A stretch of DNA of 64,000 nt from Odobenus rosmarus divergens (lineage: Eukaryota > Chordata > Mammalia > Carnivora > Odobenidae): the NCBI RefSeq assembly GCF_000321225.1, contig NW_004450583.1, positions 2,466,919 to 2,530,918 of the forward strand. Reading direction: 5' to 3'. Below, piece by piece: positions 10,941-21,689 of this stretch; within the stretch, counting starts at the first letter, position 1, and each line of letters starts with the position of its first letter. The notes beneath the pieces were generated by a model, which was given only the letters and a program-made list of their open reading frames with translations, ran no database searches and was not told where the DNA came from. Position numbers and translations under genes: made by a program.

Positions 10941-12989
10941 TTGAAGTAAATGCCCTCGTTCCTCTGCTCTGTGTTGTCTGTCTCTTCTAGGCTCTCTCCC
11001 TACTCTCCTGCCATCGCCCTTCAGATAGTTTAAGGAGATAGCACACTGTTTGACAGTTCTGTAAACATAAAAAATAATTTAGCTCACACTTAATTTTTAT
11101 CAGAAGGTAAGTTTAATATTTTCAAGCCTGGCAATTTTATTTTTATGTTTTTACATTCTTTCTGTTTCTCTTAATGTCATTTTGGCTTCAAAGGGTATAA
11201 TTTTGAAATTATGAGTACTGTTGGACTTGTTAGTATTTCTTCTGTGTTTATAATGTTTTAAAGACTGTTGATGGCTAAATGTCATTTTTATACTTTTAAG
11301 GTTCATAACAGCTCAGTTACATTCAAAAACAATTAATAATATTATGTGTCTTGTATCTTCTGGGGGAATATGACACATTGTTAGATATTTTAAGTCAAAA
11401 GTTCTGTATCCAGGCCAAGTTTCGAAAGATGAGGAGCAGACTGTTTTATAGACAAGCAGACGGATCTAGTAGACTTATGACAAAGCATATTACCATAACA
11501 TAACTAGGCTTGGAAACTGTGTGGCTTCTCAGCTCAAAAAATAAACCAATGATCAGGAGCCTATCTTGAACACTTTTTTTCTTTATTTATATCTGGTTTC
11601 ATTCTGAAAACAGCAAGACAAAATCTGACAAGTTGAAGGAGAAGATAATACCACTAAATACAAACCACCCAAGGCAGTTTTCCCAGATTACTGAGAGATG
11701 CTTTTTCCAGCTCAGGCTTACTGGCTATTTGATTTTTTAGAACTTAAGCTGGGTTGAAAGCCCTCCATAAAGGGTCATTGTTTTCAAAATGGAGTTCTCC
11801 AGGCTAGAAGGAAACAGGGCTCCCAAGAATGATGTCAGCTGTAGTGGGAGGGGTGGGGGAGGGCTCTGTGGCCCAGCCTCAAGTCAGGAAGGGTGATTTT
11901 ATTTACTTTCGTTGGCTCTGTCCTAGTCAGCTGGAACTAGCTGGATATCAACTCCCCCTTCATAGAAGTGAGACACTTTGTGGTTTGGTTTTCTTCTTTG
12001 GAGACTTTGTGGGGCCCCCACTGGGGGTGGGGCTAGCAAGAAGATCAGATCTATCCAGTCAAGGGTTCTCCAAGTGATTTTCATAGAAAGAGGTCAGATG
12101 CAGCTTTTACAATTCTGCGGGACTGTCCCAAACAAATACCAGGGATTTTTATCTTGTTATAAATTTTATAATCTTCATTCTGCAAAGAAACGAGCCACAG
12201 CTTTTTATACTTATTCCAACAGTGTCATGTCGTCATCAGGTATGAGAAAATTTCCCACTGGTCAGCATGAGTCATGATGTCCCACGTGGGGCCTTAAGCT
12301 CAGCCACTGTGATCCTTGCCCAGGGATCCCCCTACCATGTGTGAGTTGTTCACATGAAGTGATAAGCGGCCTTTGCTCGTGGGGAAACCTCCCAAATCCC
12401 ACTGAGGGTTCTCTGCTTCAGGGGATCCAAAAGGATCTCTTGGTGGCTCCACAGAATAGTCCTTTTGTTCCCCCAATTTTTATGCATCTTCCAAGATAGA
12501 AAAAGTTCCTGCCTGTCTTTAAATAGACTAACTTTTCAGGAGCTCCAGAAACCTCCAGGGGTCTCCAGCATGCAGGTAGAATTGGAAGTGTGGAAAACAC
12601 AGGCCTCAGGAAGCTGGCATAAATTCCAAGACAGAAGAGAAGCATGGGGAGGACATTTCTTCTGCTCATCTCAGACCTGTCTGGGAACTGGGACACTGAG
12701 CCAGCTGTGGGTACCCAGCTCAGGAGTTCACGTTTTAAATCAGGTCCTTAGAATTTGTTTTAATGCTGCCTCTTTCCCTTTGCTATTGATATAGTTGACC
12801 CTACCCAAGACTCAAGGAGAAGGAGAGAAGTTACTTAAAACTTCCTTTACAATTCATCAACTGAAGACCACATTCAGTGTTATTTAGGAAATGAATGGTG
12901 AAAAAAATATTGTGGAGAAAAAAATGGAATAATAAAAATGGAATAATGAAAATAGAGTAAGCTACACTTTAAAACATTTTTTTTATCTT
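10941..12989. other. Unique, AT-rich stretch
   Basis: About 2 kb without a repeat I can name. 11040-11400 is especially AT-rich. Open frames of up to about 110 codons on either strand show no domain. Confidence 0.4.
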
Positions 12990-13240
12990 GAGAATCATAG
13001 AATTTTGGTCCTGGAAAGAACTCCTGGAGATGATTCAATCCAGCGGTTCTCCAAGATCTAAGAATCTTCTGGGGGCATAGTGGGGCAAGAGTGACCCTGA
13101 TCCACCCCTGAAACACTCTTGAATTTTCCTGTCTATTAGACTTGGATTAGGGAAAGGGTTCTGCTTGTCAACATAAGTTTGAAGTGCAGCCTTCTTATTT
13201 TATAGAGGCACGAACTGAGGTCCATGGGCCAGAAGGAACT
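12990..13240 (-). mobile_element. MIR3-like SINE, antisense, interrupted
   Basis: 'gagaatcatagaattttgg' and 'gagatgattcaatcca' (to about 13042) match the antisense MIR3 3' end. 'attttatagaggcacgaact' and 'gaggtccatgggcc' (about 13195-13235) match its continuation. The roughly 145 bases between do not, suggesting an insertion in the MIR3. Confidence 0.5.
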
Positions 13241-13612
13241 TAGGATGGAAATTTTTTGATTGTTTCCCATTTCTTCTTTGGCAATGTCCCTGTAATATTT
13301 TCAGTGCTATTTTTGGATTCATATTCTTATCAGTTACCAGAGATTATTTCCCCTGAGTAAATCTGTTGGAGGGAATAATGTGCTGTACCTTATACTCTGT
13401 CTTAGAAGAAAGTTCCTATCTCCTGTTTGCCTATCTTTATGAAAACAATTCAAACTGCACCTGTTTAAACCTTTCCATAGAAATGTCTGAAAGGTAAACA
13501 GTTGGTTTTGGAGCAGCTATAACGTGGCATTGTTTAACATGGCAGCTTATTGATGGTTGTCTTTAATTATGGCCGTGCTGTCAACCCCTGAAGTCCCTGT
13601 TCTTTGTTGTAG
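13241..13612. other. Unique sequence before a candidate exon
   Basis: Repeat-free. The last part, a pyrimidine-rich tract ending TTGTTGTAG at 13612, could be a splice acceptor for the next entry. Confidence 0.4.
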
Positions 13613-13694
13613 ATCCGATATGACGTTTGAGGTTTTCAAAGCTGCAGAGATGAAAGAATCACCCGTCAAATATCGCTCATTCCACTATGCTTAA
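13613..13694 (+). other. Weak candidate terminal coding exon
   Basis: Directly after an acceptor-like TTCTTTGTTGTAG, the frame starting at 13614 is open for 26 codons and stops with TAA at 13692-13694. The peptide starts SDMTFEVFKAAEMK and ends YRSFHYA. The codon mix is unremarkable, and the segment lies in repeat-free sequence. I do not recognise the protein. Chance is a serious alternative because 26 open codons are not significant alone, and I see no matching upstream exon. Confidence 0.2.
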
Positions 13695-14033
13695 GGAGGG
13701 AGGCGGGGACATCGCCCCCGAGGCCTGCAGAGCCTGGGGGAGAGCAGCAGTGCCCTCTGCTTTTAATGACAACCTCGAGTCGGGAGCCCTGATTTATTCT
13801 CTGTCAGTGGTGGAGGAGGGCCAAGGCTGGTGGAAACTGAAACGATTTATTTGGTAATGGTCAACAAAGGTAGGGTATGGGTTACCGAGCTTCATAGGGC
13901 TGGTGGAAAAGCTGGCTGTCTCTTGCCCCTAGCAGTTTGTACGTTAGAGATGCAAAGCTCGAAACAGACCCATCAAGCTTTCTGAAACTTCTCCCCAGCT
14001 CCTTCTATCTCCTTTGTCTTCAGTCTGCTGAGC
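13695..14033. other. Unique, GC-richer sequence
   Basis: Moderately GC-rich (13695-13800 with several CpGs). No repeat recognised. It would be 3'-UTR if the candidate exon were real. Confidence 0.4.
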
Positions 14034-14125
14034 TGTGTGCTCCCGGGCCCCCAGATGGTGCTGCTGTTCAGGGCCTTAATTATAGAGTTAGTCCCACCTC
14101 AAACCAAAGGTATACACAAAGGGGG
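14034..14125 (+). repeat. Local duplication unit A (source copy)
   Basis: This 92-base segment recurs in inverted orientation at 14838-14929 with the same length and, by hand alignment, about 10 mismatches. It includes 'ggtgctgctgttcagggcc', identical in both copies. Confidence 0.9.
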
Positions 14126-14301
14126 TTGCTTCCATCTGGCTCCTAGTACTGTTATGGTGGGCTGTTCCCATCCCTCCTGTAGGGCTGTCCCCTTGCATCT
14201 GTAGCTGCCACATCAGCTCCCTGCTCTTGCAACTGCTTCTTTGGTTGAAGGGCTGGCTCTTCAGACTCCGTTTAATTTGTAAGCCCCCTCTTTCTTTTCA
14301 G

Positions 14302-14418
14302 TTAATGTTTTATCACCCCCTTCCCCGCTAGATCAGCAAAACTTACAGTCGGATGAAAGCATTATAATAAATTGTTACACATTGTATAGCATGTGTTATA
14401 TAATGTATCTGTTACATA
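14302..14418 (+). repeat. Local duplication unit B (source copy)
   Basis: This 117-base segment recurs directly at 14721-14837 with the same length and about 7 mismatches by hand alignment. It includes 'gaaagcattataataaattg', identical in both copies. Confidence 0.92.
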
Positions 14419-14451
14419 TAAATTAGCAATACATATCTATAGCACCTGCTT

Positions 14452-14672
14452 TGTACTGGGCACTGTTCTAAGTGTTTATCTCTGTATTAATTCATTTAGT
14501 CTTCACAACTCCACAACATAGATGCCATTGTTATCACCATGTTATAATGAAGAAACAAATGCAGGGGGGTTAACTGACCCAAAGTCACTGAACTATTAAG
14601 TAGCGAGGCCAGGAGCCAGATTCTGACAGCTTGGCTCCAGAGGCCATGCCCTCTGCACTAAATAGCACTGCT
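14452..14672 (-). mobile_element. MIR SINE, antisense, near full length
   Basis: The plus strand reads as reverse MIR: 'tactgggcactgttctaag', 'ttaattcatttagtcttcac', 'aatgaagaaacaaatgcag', 'cccaaagtcactgaactatt', 'ttggctccagaggccatgcc'. It sits between duplication unit B and the composite copy. Confidence 0.8.
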
Positions 14673-14720
14673 TCTCTAGTGGGAGAGCGTAGGGGTAGAA
14701 GGAAATGGGACCCCAGTCAA

Positions 14721-14929
14721 TTAATGTTTTATCACCCCTTTCCCAGCTAGATCAGCAAAACTTAAAGTCCGATGAAAGCATTATAATAAATTGTTATACA
14801 TTGTATAGCATATGTTATATAATGTATTTGTTACATACCCCCTCCATGTATACCTCTGGTTTGAGGTGGGACTGACTCTGTAATTAAGGCCCTGAACAGC
14901 AGCACCATTTGAGGGTCTGGGAGCACACA
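14721..14929. repeat. Composite copy: direct B joined to inverted A
   Basis: 14721-14837 is a direct copy of 14302-14418; 14838-14929 is the reverse complement of 14034-14125. The two pieces abut with no filler. The order and orientation cannot come from simple tandem duplication. No A-tail or target-site duplication is evident. Confidence 0.9.
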
Positions 14930-15529
14930 TTAATTGATTGATGGTTGGAGGATCCACCAAATTCCAAGTGGTGACGAATTCTCTTTCTTTATTTCTTCAG
15001 TGTTGCAACTTCTACCTTCCCTCTGCTCTGTGAGTATACCAGCTAACTCTAACACTAGCCCATTAGTTGGTGATCATCCACATTATTGGAGGTCAAATTG
15101 TGTCTTAGTCCTGGGAACTTCCCATCCTCCCTGTTCTTTGTAGTCGGTGAGTATGGGACAGGCACCTGTGGGCATTTTGGCACAGTGTTGACTGCCCTGG
15201 GATTTACAGACGTGGGGGAAGCCACAGTCCCTGCCTTCAGAGGGCTTTCAGTCTAATTGGAGTATGGAAATGAACTCACATGAAATGTCTACAAGCAAAA
15301 CTCAGCTGGTTAAAGAGATTAGTCAGTGTATCCACTATCTTGCAAGCCAGTTCCAAGGAATAGACTTAACAGTATCTAAAAGGATGAACGGGAGGAAAGG
15401 TAGAAAATGCTTGGGGGTCATTGAGATCAGTGCTGTAGAGCGTGGTTGTACACAAACTTAGCTCCTCTTGCCCCAGAAGGGAAGAAGATCTAAGTGGGAA
15501 TAAATTGGCCTATCCATAGGAACAGAGGT
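14930..15529. other. Unique sequence, nothing recognised
   Basis: No repeat family, exon or RNA gene that I can support. Confidence 0.5.
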
Positions 15530-15765
15530 AGTTAACATTTATCTAGTAACTGCTATGATGAGACCACTGAACTAATCACATATCTAGTATTCTCTAATCT
15601 TCGTAGCCACCCTTTGGTGGATGTTTACCCCCTTTTTAAAAGGTAAGAGAACTATAGCTTTGAGATAAAATGTAAAAAAGAATGATAGCTGTTGAATTTG
15701 CAGTGTTGGGCAGTTTTAACCCGGGTCAGCATGACTCTAAAACCTGGTGCTCTTTCCACATCTGT
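15530..15765 (-). mobile_element. MIR SINE, antisense, degraded
   Basis: It follows the reverse MIR plan ('gtattctctaatcttcgtag', 'tttaccccctttttaaaagg', 'aacctggtgctctttcca') with many changes. Confidence 0.55.
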
Positions 15766-16175
15766 AAGAGAGGGACACTAGCTACTGTTTTTCTTGATTC
15801 CCTTTTGGATAAATTGAGCCGGAAAACATTCACATTCAACCCCTTTTCTCCCTCTTCCCTACCCCAGTAAAAGCAAGAGCTAACTCATACTGGCTACCAT
15901 ATTCTCCTCCGAGACCAGTAGAGAAAACAGCGATGTTATCAGCAAAAGCCTAATGACACAACCCAGGGAAAACAGGAAACCTCCCAAACACCCATATCCA
16001 GGCCAAGCAAAGCTCTGGGAGAAATTCCTGGGACATTCTGCAAGAGCAGCCTAAAAGGGCTTTTGAGCAAAAACTGAACCCAAATGAAAACACGGCGTGT
16101 TAGCCTTGAGCCCATAAATAGTGTTTGCATTGCAGAACAAGGGCACGGGACTTGGAGTAGTAGCCAAGCCAGGCC
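15766..16175. other. Unique sequence, nothing recognised
   Basis: No repeat family, exon or RNA gene that I can support. Confidence 0.5.
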
Positions 16176-16915
16176 GGGCTCTGCTGTTGTGACAAATTAA
16201 CCCTGAAATCTCAGTGGCTTAACACTGTGACATTTTGTTTCATCCTCACCTTATGTGCCCAGTGAGGGTTAGTGCTGGGGGGAGCTCTGCTTCCCATGGT
16301 CATTCAAGGCTCCGGTCCGTTATCTGGTGACTTCCCCACCTGGATCGTGAGGCCTCCAAGTTTGCATGGGAGGTGTAGTGGGTTGAATAGTTATCCTCCC
16401 CAATTCATTCCCAACTGGAACCTCAATGTGCCCTTATTTGGAAATATGGTCTTTGCAGATGTAATTACTTAAGGACCTTGAGTTGGAGCCTAAATCATAC
16501 TAGATTTAGAGTGAGAGCAAAGTCCCGACACTGGTGTCTTTATTAGAGAAAGGAAAATGAGATTTGGACACAGACACACAGAGGGAAAAAGATCTTGCAG
16601 AGACAGAGGCAGAATTTGGAGTGATGAAGCCACAAGCCAAGGAGCACCAAGAGTTGCCAGGAGCTGGAAGAGGCATGGAAAGATTCTTCCCTAGAGCCTT
16701 GGTAGAATGTGGCCTTACTGACACTTTGATTTTGGGTTTCTGGTATCCATCAAAGTGGGAGAATAAATTTCTGTTGTTTGAAGCCACCAGGTTTGTGGTA
16801 ATTGTTATAGTATCCTGGGAAGCTAATACAGAAGGTCTACACTAGCATGTTTGTAAGGGCCAGGCCTGGGAGTGGCTTACATCTCTTTTTTCCTGTACTG
16901 ACCAGAATCCAAACT
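16176..16915 (-). mobile_element. Older MLT1-like LTR, antisense, split by a younger LTR
   Basis: 16176-16373 reads as an antisense old MLT1 (J/K-like) LTR: 'tgctgttgtgacaaatt', 'aatctcagtggcttaacac', 'ggggagctctgcttccca'. After the nested LTR (16374-16831), 'agggccaggcctgggagtgg' and 'ctgaccagaatcc' continue the same element to about 16915. The nesting gives the relative age. Confidence 0.65.
16374..16831 (+). mobile_element. MLT1-type MaLR LTR, nested
   Basis: Begins 'tgtagtgggttgaatag' and ends 'aagctaatacag'. Between are 'ggtctttgcagatgtaatta', 'gaagccacaagccaagg', 'aggagctggaagaggc', 'gagaataaatttctgttg' and 'gccaccaggtttgtgg', the MLT1 order. It is a full-length solo LTR, sense, inserted in the older LTR above. 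A 5-base duplication is expected; the flanks GGAGG and GAAGG may be its worn remains. Confidence 0.85.
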
Positions 16916-17660
16916 GAGAGTAAGGGAGGTTGTCAGATGTTTTTGTGTGCCTAGGAAGAGGGTAGTGAAACAAGGTTTGGTGAACTTACAGCGTCATCTT
17001 TGCCACTGTTGTGCTGGGAGTATACACAGGGAGCAAGGGGCAAGGACAGCATAGAGACCTACCCACTTTTAGAGAGAGTTGCAGGAACCAGGCCGATGAC
17101 AGGGCTGCTGCAAGTCAAAGCACGACAGCAGAAGGCTAGCATCCAGGAAGGAAGACACAAAGCCCGAGGACGGAGCTCTGAACACACATGGGGGCAGTCC
17201 ATAGTCACACCAGAGTTCATAGAAATGGAGCAGGAGGGTCAAGTAGAAAAGCAGGAACCCGAAGGTTCCGGAGGTTCGGCAGGTTCCGAAGCCCCAGCTA
17301 CTGGTGCTGGGTTGTGGGTGGCCTGGGGGCCCACGGCAGCTCACAGCCCCTAGTTAGGCAGCCGCTCAGATACCGCATAAAAGCAAGTAAGAACATCTAA
17401 CTCCCCACCCAGAGGGAGTGTCGGGATGGTCTTTTTCATCTCTGTCTCCCGTTTCTTGCACAGAGTAGGTGGCCAGTCAATGTTTGCGTGTCTGCCTTTG
17501 ATCAGGGTCATGTTTCTAAGCCATGGATCATTTCACAGCGGTTTCAAGCTCAAACTCTCCATTGCTTAAATGACTAAGTCTTAAATCTATAGAATGTCTT
17601 GAAGTTACCCTTGTGTCTGCCAGAGCCTGTGGTCTCTCTCGGGCCTCCCTGCCTTTGTAC
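16916..17660. other. Unique sequence, nothing recognised
   Basis: An open frame at 17000-17353 (117 codons) contains a Gly/Ser-rich stretch near 17255-17300. Overlapping frames on both strands and no domain argue against a real gene. Confidence 0.45.
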
Positions 17661-17965
17661 CTGGCCTTCTCTTTCCCTGAATGTCCTTTCTCTTCCTTTT
17701 CTGCCTGGTAAGGACTTGCTTGCCCTAGAAGGCCTTGGTCTCTCATATTCTTGAGGTGAAATCTTCCCTGACTCCCCAGGGAGTCACACCCTCCCTCATT
17801 GGCATCCTTAGCACCCTTCATACTTAATTTATATTGCACAGCAATAGTGAAATCATTTCTTTGTCTGTTTGCCCCACTTGACTGAATTTTGCATTTTTCA
17901 TTCGCCTCCCTGTCCCAATGCCTGGCTCATAATAACCTCCAATAAATTTTTATTATGGAAGAGAC
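17661..17965 (+). mobile_element. L2 LINE 3' region, sense
   Basis: 'aggtgaaatcttccctgac', 'cagggagtcacaccctccc', 'cttcatacttaatttatatt', 'tttgtctgtttgccccactt' and 'aatgcctggctcataataa' match the L2 3' series in order. Confidence 0.65.
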
Positions 17966-18179
17966 ATCAGTTCTACCTGGTACTTCTTCCAGACAGCTGC
18001 AGAAGCCACCCCTAATAGTTCTATGGGATGGAGATGATGTTATGATTATTGATTAGTTGGTTGTGATTTATTATTTGCCATGAGTGATAGAGATGGGAGA
18101 AATAAATAAGGAAAAAGATCAAAATGGGTTGGAGTGTCCCATTTTTGGAGAACAGCAGTAGCAACAGCAAACATTTCTG

Positions 18180-18560
18180 TATTTGATGTAAAATGTACAA
18201 AGTGTTTTAGCATTAACGTTATCTTATTTGTTCTCACTGTAGCACAGTAAGGGACGTAGGACCATTATGACTGCTCTTATTTAAAGCTGAGGAACTGAGT
18301 GGCTCAGATGGTTGGGCGTCTGCCTTTGGCTCGGGTCGTGATCCCGGGGTCCTGTGATCGAGCCCCACATCGGGCTCCCTGCTCAGCGGGGAGCCTGCTT
18401 CTCCCTCTGCCTCTGCCTCTCTCTCTCTCTCTGACTCTCATGAATAAATAAATAAAACACTTAAAAAAAAATAAAGCTGAGGAACTTGAGGTTCAACATG
18501 TAACTTGGTCAAAGCTTATGCATTTGTGCAGATAGGAAGTGTCTACACTAGGAGTTGTAG
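18180..18560 (-). mobile_element. MIR SINE, antisense, split by a Can-SINE
   Basis: 'aagtgttttagcattaacg' and 'gttatcttatttgttctcac' before the SINEC, and 'gctgaggaacttgaggttca' with 'taacttggtcaaagcttat' after it, form one reverse MIR once the insertion (18297-18486) is removed. Confidence 0.65.
18282..18486 (+). mobile_element. Can-SINE (SINEC) with 15-bp target-site duplication
   Basis: The body is 18297-18471: a tRNA-derived head 'gtggctcagatggttgggcg', 'atcgggctccctgctcagc', a CT repeat and an AATAAA-rich A-tail. Both flanks read TAAAGCTGAGGAACT (18282-18296 and 18472-18486). The duplication is perfect, so the insertion is fairly young. It lies in a MIR. Confidence 0.97.
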
Positions 18561-18696
18561 CTTAGCCTTGTAACTATAAATCTTGGGTTATTTCCCCTAC
18601 CCCTCTGGACCAGTCCTGAATACAAGCAAGTGAGTTAAGATGAGAAGAGGAGAAGAAAGGAGGGGAAAATTGGTTTAGGTAAAGGAGAGTGGCTTT

Positions 18697-18850
18697 ATTT
18701 AATGCATATTTTTTAATATCCACAAATAATTCTGCAGTGTAGTCAGTACCATCCCCATCCTGCAGATGGGATCACAGAGGACTGGGGAAGGGAAGTAACT
18801 TGCTCCAGATCCTTTCGCTACTAAGCAGCAGAGATGAGATTCAGACTGGG
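18697..18850 (-). mobile_element. MIR SINE, antisense fragment
   Basis: 'cagtaccatccccatcctg', 'gatgggatcacagagg', 'aagtaacttgctccagatc' and 'actaagcagcagagatgaga' follow the reverse MIR middle. Confidence 0.7.
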
Positions 18851-18852
18851 TT

Positions 18853-18926
18853 TTCTCTCTCTCTGAGGCGTCTCTCTCTCTCTCTCCCTCCCTCCCTCCC
18901 TCTCTCCTCCTTCTCCTCTCCCCCCT
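18853..18926. repeat. CT-rich low-complexity run
   Basis: (CT)n then (CCCT)n units with a short interruption 'gaggcg'. It could be the CT tract of a lost SINE or a simple expansion. Confidence 0.85.
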
Positions 18927-19929
18927 ACTCTGCTGCTTAGGTCACCTGTTGGGCCTTGGGATGACTGAGGGGAAGGTTCTGTCCATGCCTCAGCTGTCGC
19001 CCCCGCTCTGGGAATTTGTTGAAGGATCACAGCTACGGTTTTTTTGATACCCTGTCCCTTGTGAGACCTGCACATTGCATCTCAGGAAGATTTAAAAGGA
19101 ATCACTGATGACCTGCTGAGGTATTTCATTTTGTTCCTTGAAATGATTAATCTTGAGGCTTTGTGATGGTTCTTGTCACAAGTAGCCTATGTTAATCCAT
19201 AATTTCTCCACTTCTCTTTAAAGGTAATATTTTGCATTTAAGAACTAAAAAGAAGCAAAATAATCCTGCTGTGAGAATATGTTTACATTTTGTATATGTG
19301 GCGCTAACCAAGGACAGAAATGTACCTCAAATGGATTAGAAAAATCACCTTTTCTTTTTGAAGCTCCATTTCTGTCTCTCGTGGTCACTCGATTTCTCTC
19401 TGCCATTCCCTGGCTCGCTCTTGTACTTTTTTTTCTCTTCTTTCTCCTTAGCAGATGAGATAAAATGGTCCTGTTTTGTTTTTTGTAGGTGATTTTTCAG
19501 ATGCTTCTTCCGCTCTGTATGTAGTGACTGAAGGTCCCGTGAGGATGAAAGAAGGCCAGTGCTTTTAGCGTGAGGTGTGCTGGGCTCCTGCAGCTCAGGA
19601 TGGAGAGGGGGACGTTTCATCCTGGGGCTGGGAAACTGCACGCCCGCGAGCTCCTTTTTGCTCTTAGTCTTCGCCGCCTGCACAGTGCCAAGGAGGGTCA
19701 AGGCAATGCAAGGGCACTTTTAAGAAGAGAACTGGGCCCAAACTACAAACAGATGTTCTTTGATAAGTACTGAGGAGAGGGGATCTGGCTGCGAGATCGT
19801 TGCTTTCACTTGTGGAGAACCTTCAGCCAGCGCCCGCCCGTGCGTGCACTGCAGTTTTTATTCTTACCTCCCCTTTGCCCCCAGAGCCAGGGCATACCTG
19901 CTGTTGCACAAGCCTCTTGCTCACAGTGG
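18927..19929. other. Unique sequence, nothing recognised
   Basis: No repeat family recognised. 19590-19740 is GC-richer with a few CpGs but is not an island. Confidence 0.45.
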
Positions 19930-20460
19930 CATCTGCTCAGTGTAGCCATCAAGAATTTGAATGTCAATATCTTTGCCTTGAAATGAATGGAAAAGTATTT
20001 GTCACTCAGCGGCAATCATTCTTCAAATAAAAGGTTAGCCAGACAGGGCCCTTAATCAAAGAGTCGGTCTTTTCTGTCAGCAGTGCCTTTTAAATAGCAA
20101 TGATGAAGGCTGGCTGTCAGGGTAGGACTTGATGAGCGAGATGATTGATCTGCATAAATCATTTTCTTTTAACATTGTCAGTGAAGAGTAAATTGGTGGG
20201 ACATTTTGGGTATTAGTTGTGTTGAAATTAATATGCAGTATCCTAGGTGTGTCCTCGTTCACGTTGTCCTCATGAAAGAAGGTAGAAATTAAAAAGAGGC
20301 TTTTAGGCGTGCATTGTCCTAACAAGAAAGTTGCACCATCCTTACTGCTGCGGTCATCATCTTGCATGCTAAATTCGGAAGTTGAGTGTGTAGCACATTT
20401 TACAAGCTCCGAAAGGAATCTAGTTAATTTGGGAATTAGCTAGAGTCAGTAGCATTTAAC
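19930..20460. other. Repeat-free, possible conserved non-coding block
   Basis: About 530 bases without transposon remains, with short AT-rich words such as AATTAATATGCA and TTTAATCAAAG spaced among retained CpGs (for example 'gtcctcgttcacgttgtcc'). The texture suggests constrained DNA, but only cross-species alignment can show it. Confidence 0.3.
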
Positions 20461-20567
20461 AACCAGTAAATCTGTAAAGACTCACTGCTCAAAGGGGGAA
20501 AAAAAAAAAAATCTAAGAATGGTTTCTGGTTTTAAAGCATAGAGTATCTACTACCCGGCATGCTGTC

Positions 20568-20812
20568 ACAGAAATAGCCTCAGCTTCAGATCAGGTTTTG
20601 GCTTAAATCCCCATGCCATCACTCCTAGGTGATTCTCCTTGACCACGAGACTTAAACTTTCTGCGTCTGTTTTTTTTGTCTTTAAAAAAGAGATTCCATT
20701 CATTACTTAGGTGAGTTTGCCTTTTGGTATTAAAGAGAACACCGTGGATGAAAGCACCAAGCATATTATATGGCACATGGTGAGGAAGTGCTCAGTAAAT
20801 GCTAATCTCTTT
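20568..20812 (+). mobile_element. MIR SINE, sense, degraded
   Basis: 'cagcttcagatcaggttttg', 'cttgaccacgagacttaaac' and the 3' 'ggcacatggtgaggaagtgc' with 'tcagtaaatgctaat' follow MIR. A T-run replaces part of the middle. Confidence 0.65.
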
Positions 20813-21156
20813 TTTTTTCTTCTACTCAAGCAAAACACCCCAAATCTAGAAGCCCAGCTAAGGTGTCATTATCAAGGTAACAATAAATAATCGACTGCTT
20901 GTTTTTGGTCACTCCTGTGCTTGCTGGGATTTCTTATGGCCATTTTTGTATCAAAAACCTGTTTCAAGGGGCAGAAGAAATTGCCTAATCGCTGCATACT
21001 GGGAGTTAGGGAGTGAGGTAGAAGGAATGGGGGAGAGATGTGGCCAAGAATGCTGAGAGTTCTCTTACTCTCTGGTTTATATGTCTGGATTCATATTATT
21101 CAACTTTGCAGTGGAGGAGTAAAACCTATCCAATGTCGTGTTGAGATGAAAAAAGC
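20813..21156. other. Unique sequence, nothing recognised
   Basis: No repeat family, exon or RNA gene that I can support. Confidence 0.5.
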
Positions 21157-21395
21157 AAGACTAATAGAGCCAGATTGCTGGGTTCAGATCCTAGGTTTTC
21201 AATGAAATTGCTGTAATTGCAGGCAGGATAGTAACTGTTTCCCTAAGTCTCAGATTGCTCACCTCTAAAATGGGGACAGTAATAGTACCTATCTCACAGT
21301 GTTAGGATGATTGATTTTCTACATAGATTTATATCTATACTTGCATGCAGAAGAGTGAATGGAATGTACCTGTTAAGTATGATTACTATGAATGG
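21157..21395 (+). mobile_element. MIR SINE, sense
   Basis: 'gagccagattgctgggttc', 'aagtctcagattgctcacct', 'ctaaaatggggacagtaata' and 'gtacctatctcacagtgtta' follow MIR; the 3' end is weak. Confidence 0.75.
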
Positions 21396-21689
21396 TTGGT
21401 TGATTGAGAAAAGTCGATATTGCTGAAATTCAAGTGGGTCAAAAGTACCAAAGGAAGAAAATGTATTCAGATCTAGAAGTCCATGATGATGGTATACCGG
21501 GGTGAAATAGTTGCTTCATTTCGGAGGAATTTAGAGCCAGGCTGATTACAAGAACATCCATATGCTAACTGGACCATAAGTGTTGTGGGTGCGACTGACC
21601 AGCTGTCTTGCTCTGCACGATTATTTCCTTGCTGTAGGAATGAAATCTGATTGAGATGTTCCTGGGGACAGAACTAACAGAGAAGAGGA
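21396..21689. other. Unique sequence, nothing recognised
   Basis: Flanks the probable processed pseudogene that follows. No repeat recognised. Confidence 0.45.

Noticed and set aside
17255..17310. Gly/Ser linker-like peptide (EGSGGSAGSEAP) reminiscent of engineered linkers
   Set aside because: It sits in ordinary mammalian sequence with other frames open too; a short GGTTCCG-type local repeat explains it. No vector or tag sequence is nearby.
18853..18926. CT repeat considered as a CRISPR-like or regulatory array
   Set aside because: Simple (CT)n/(CCCT)n low complexity with no spacer structure.
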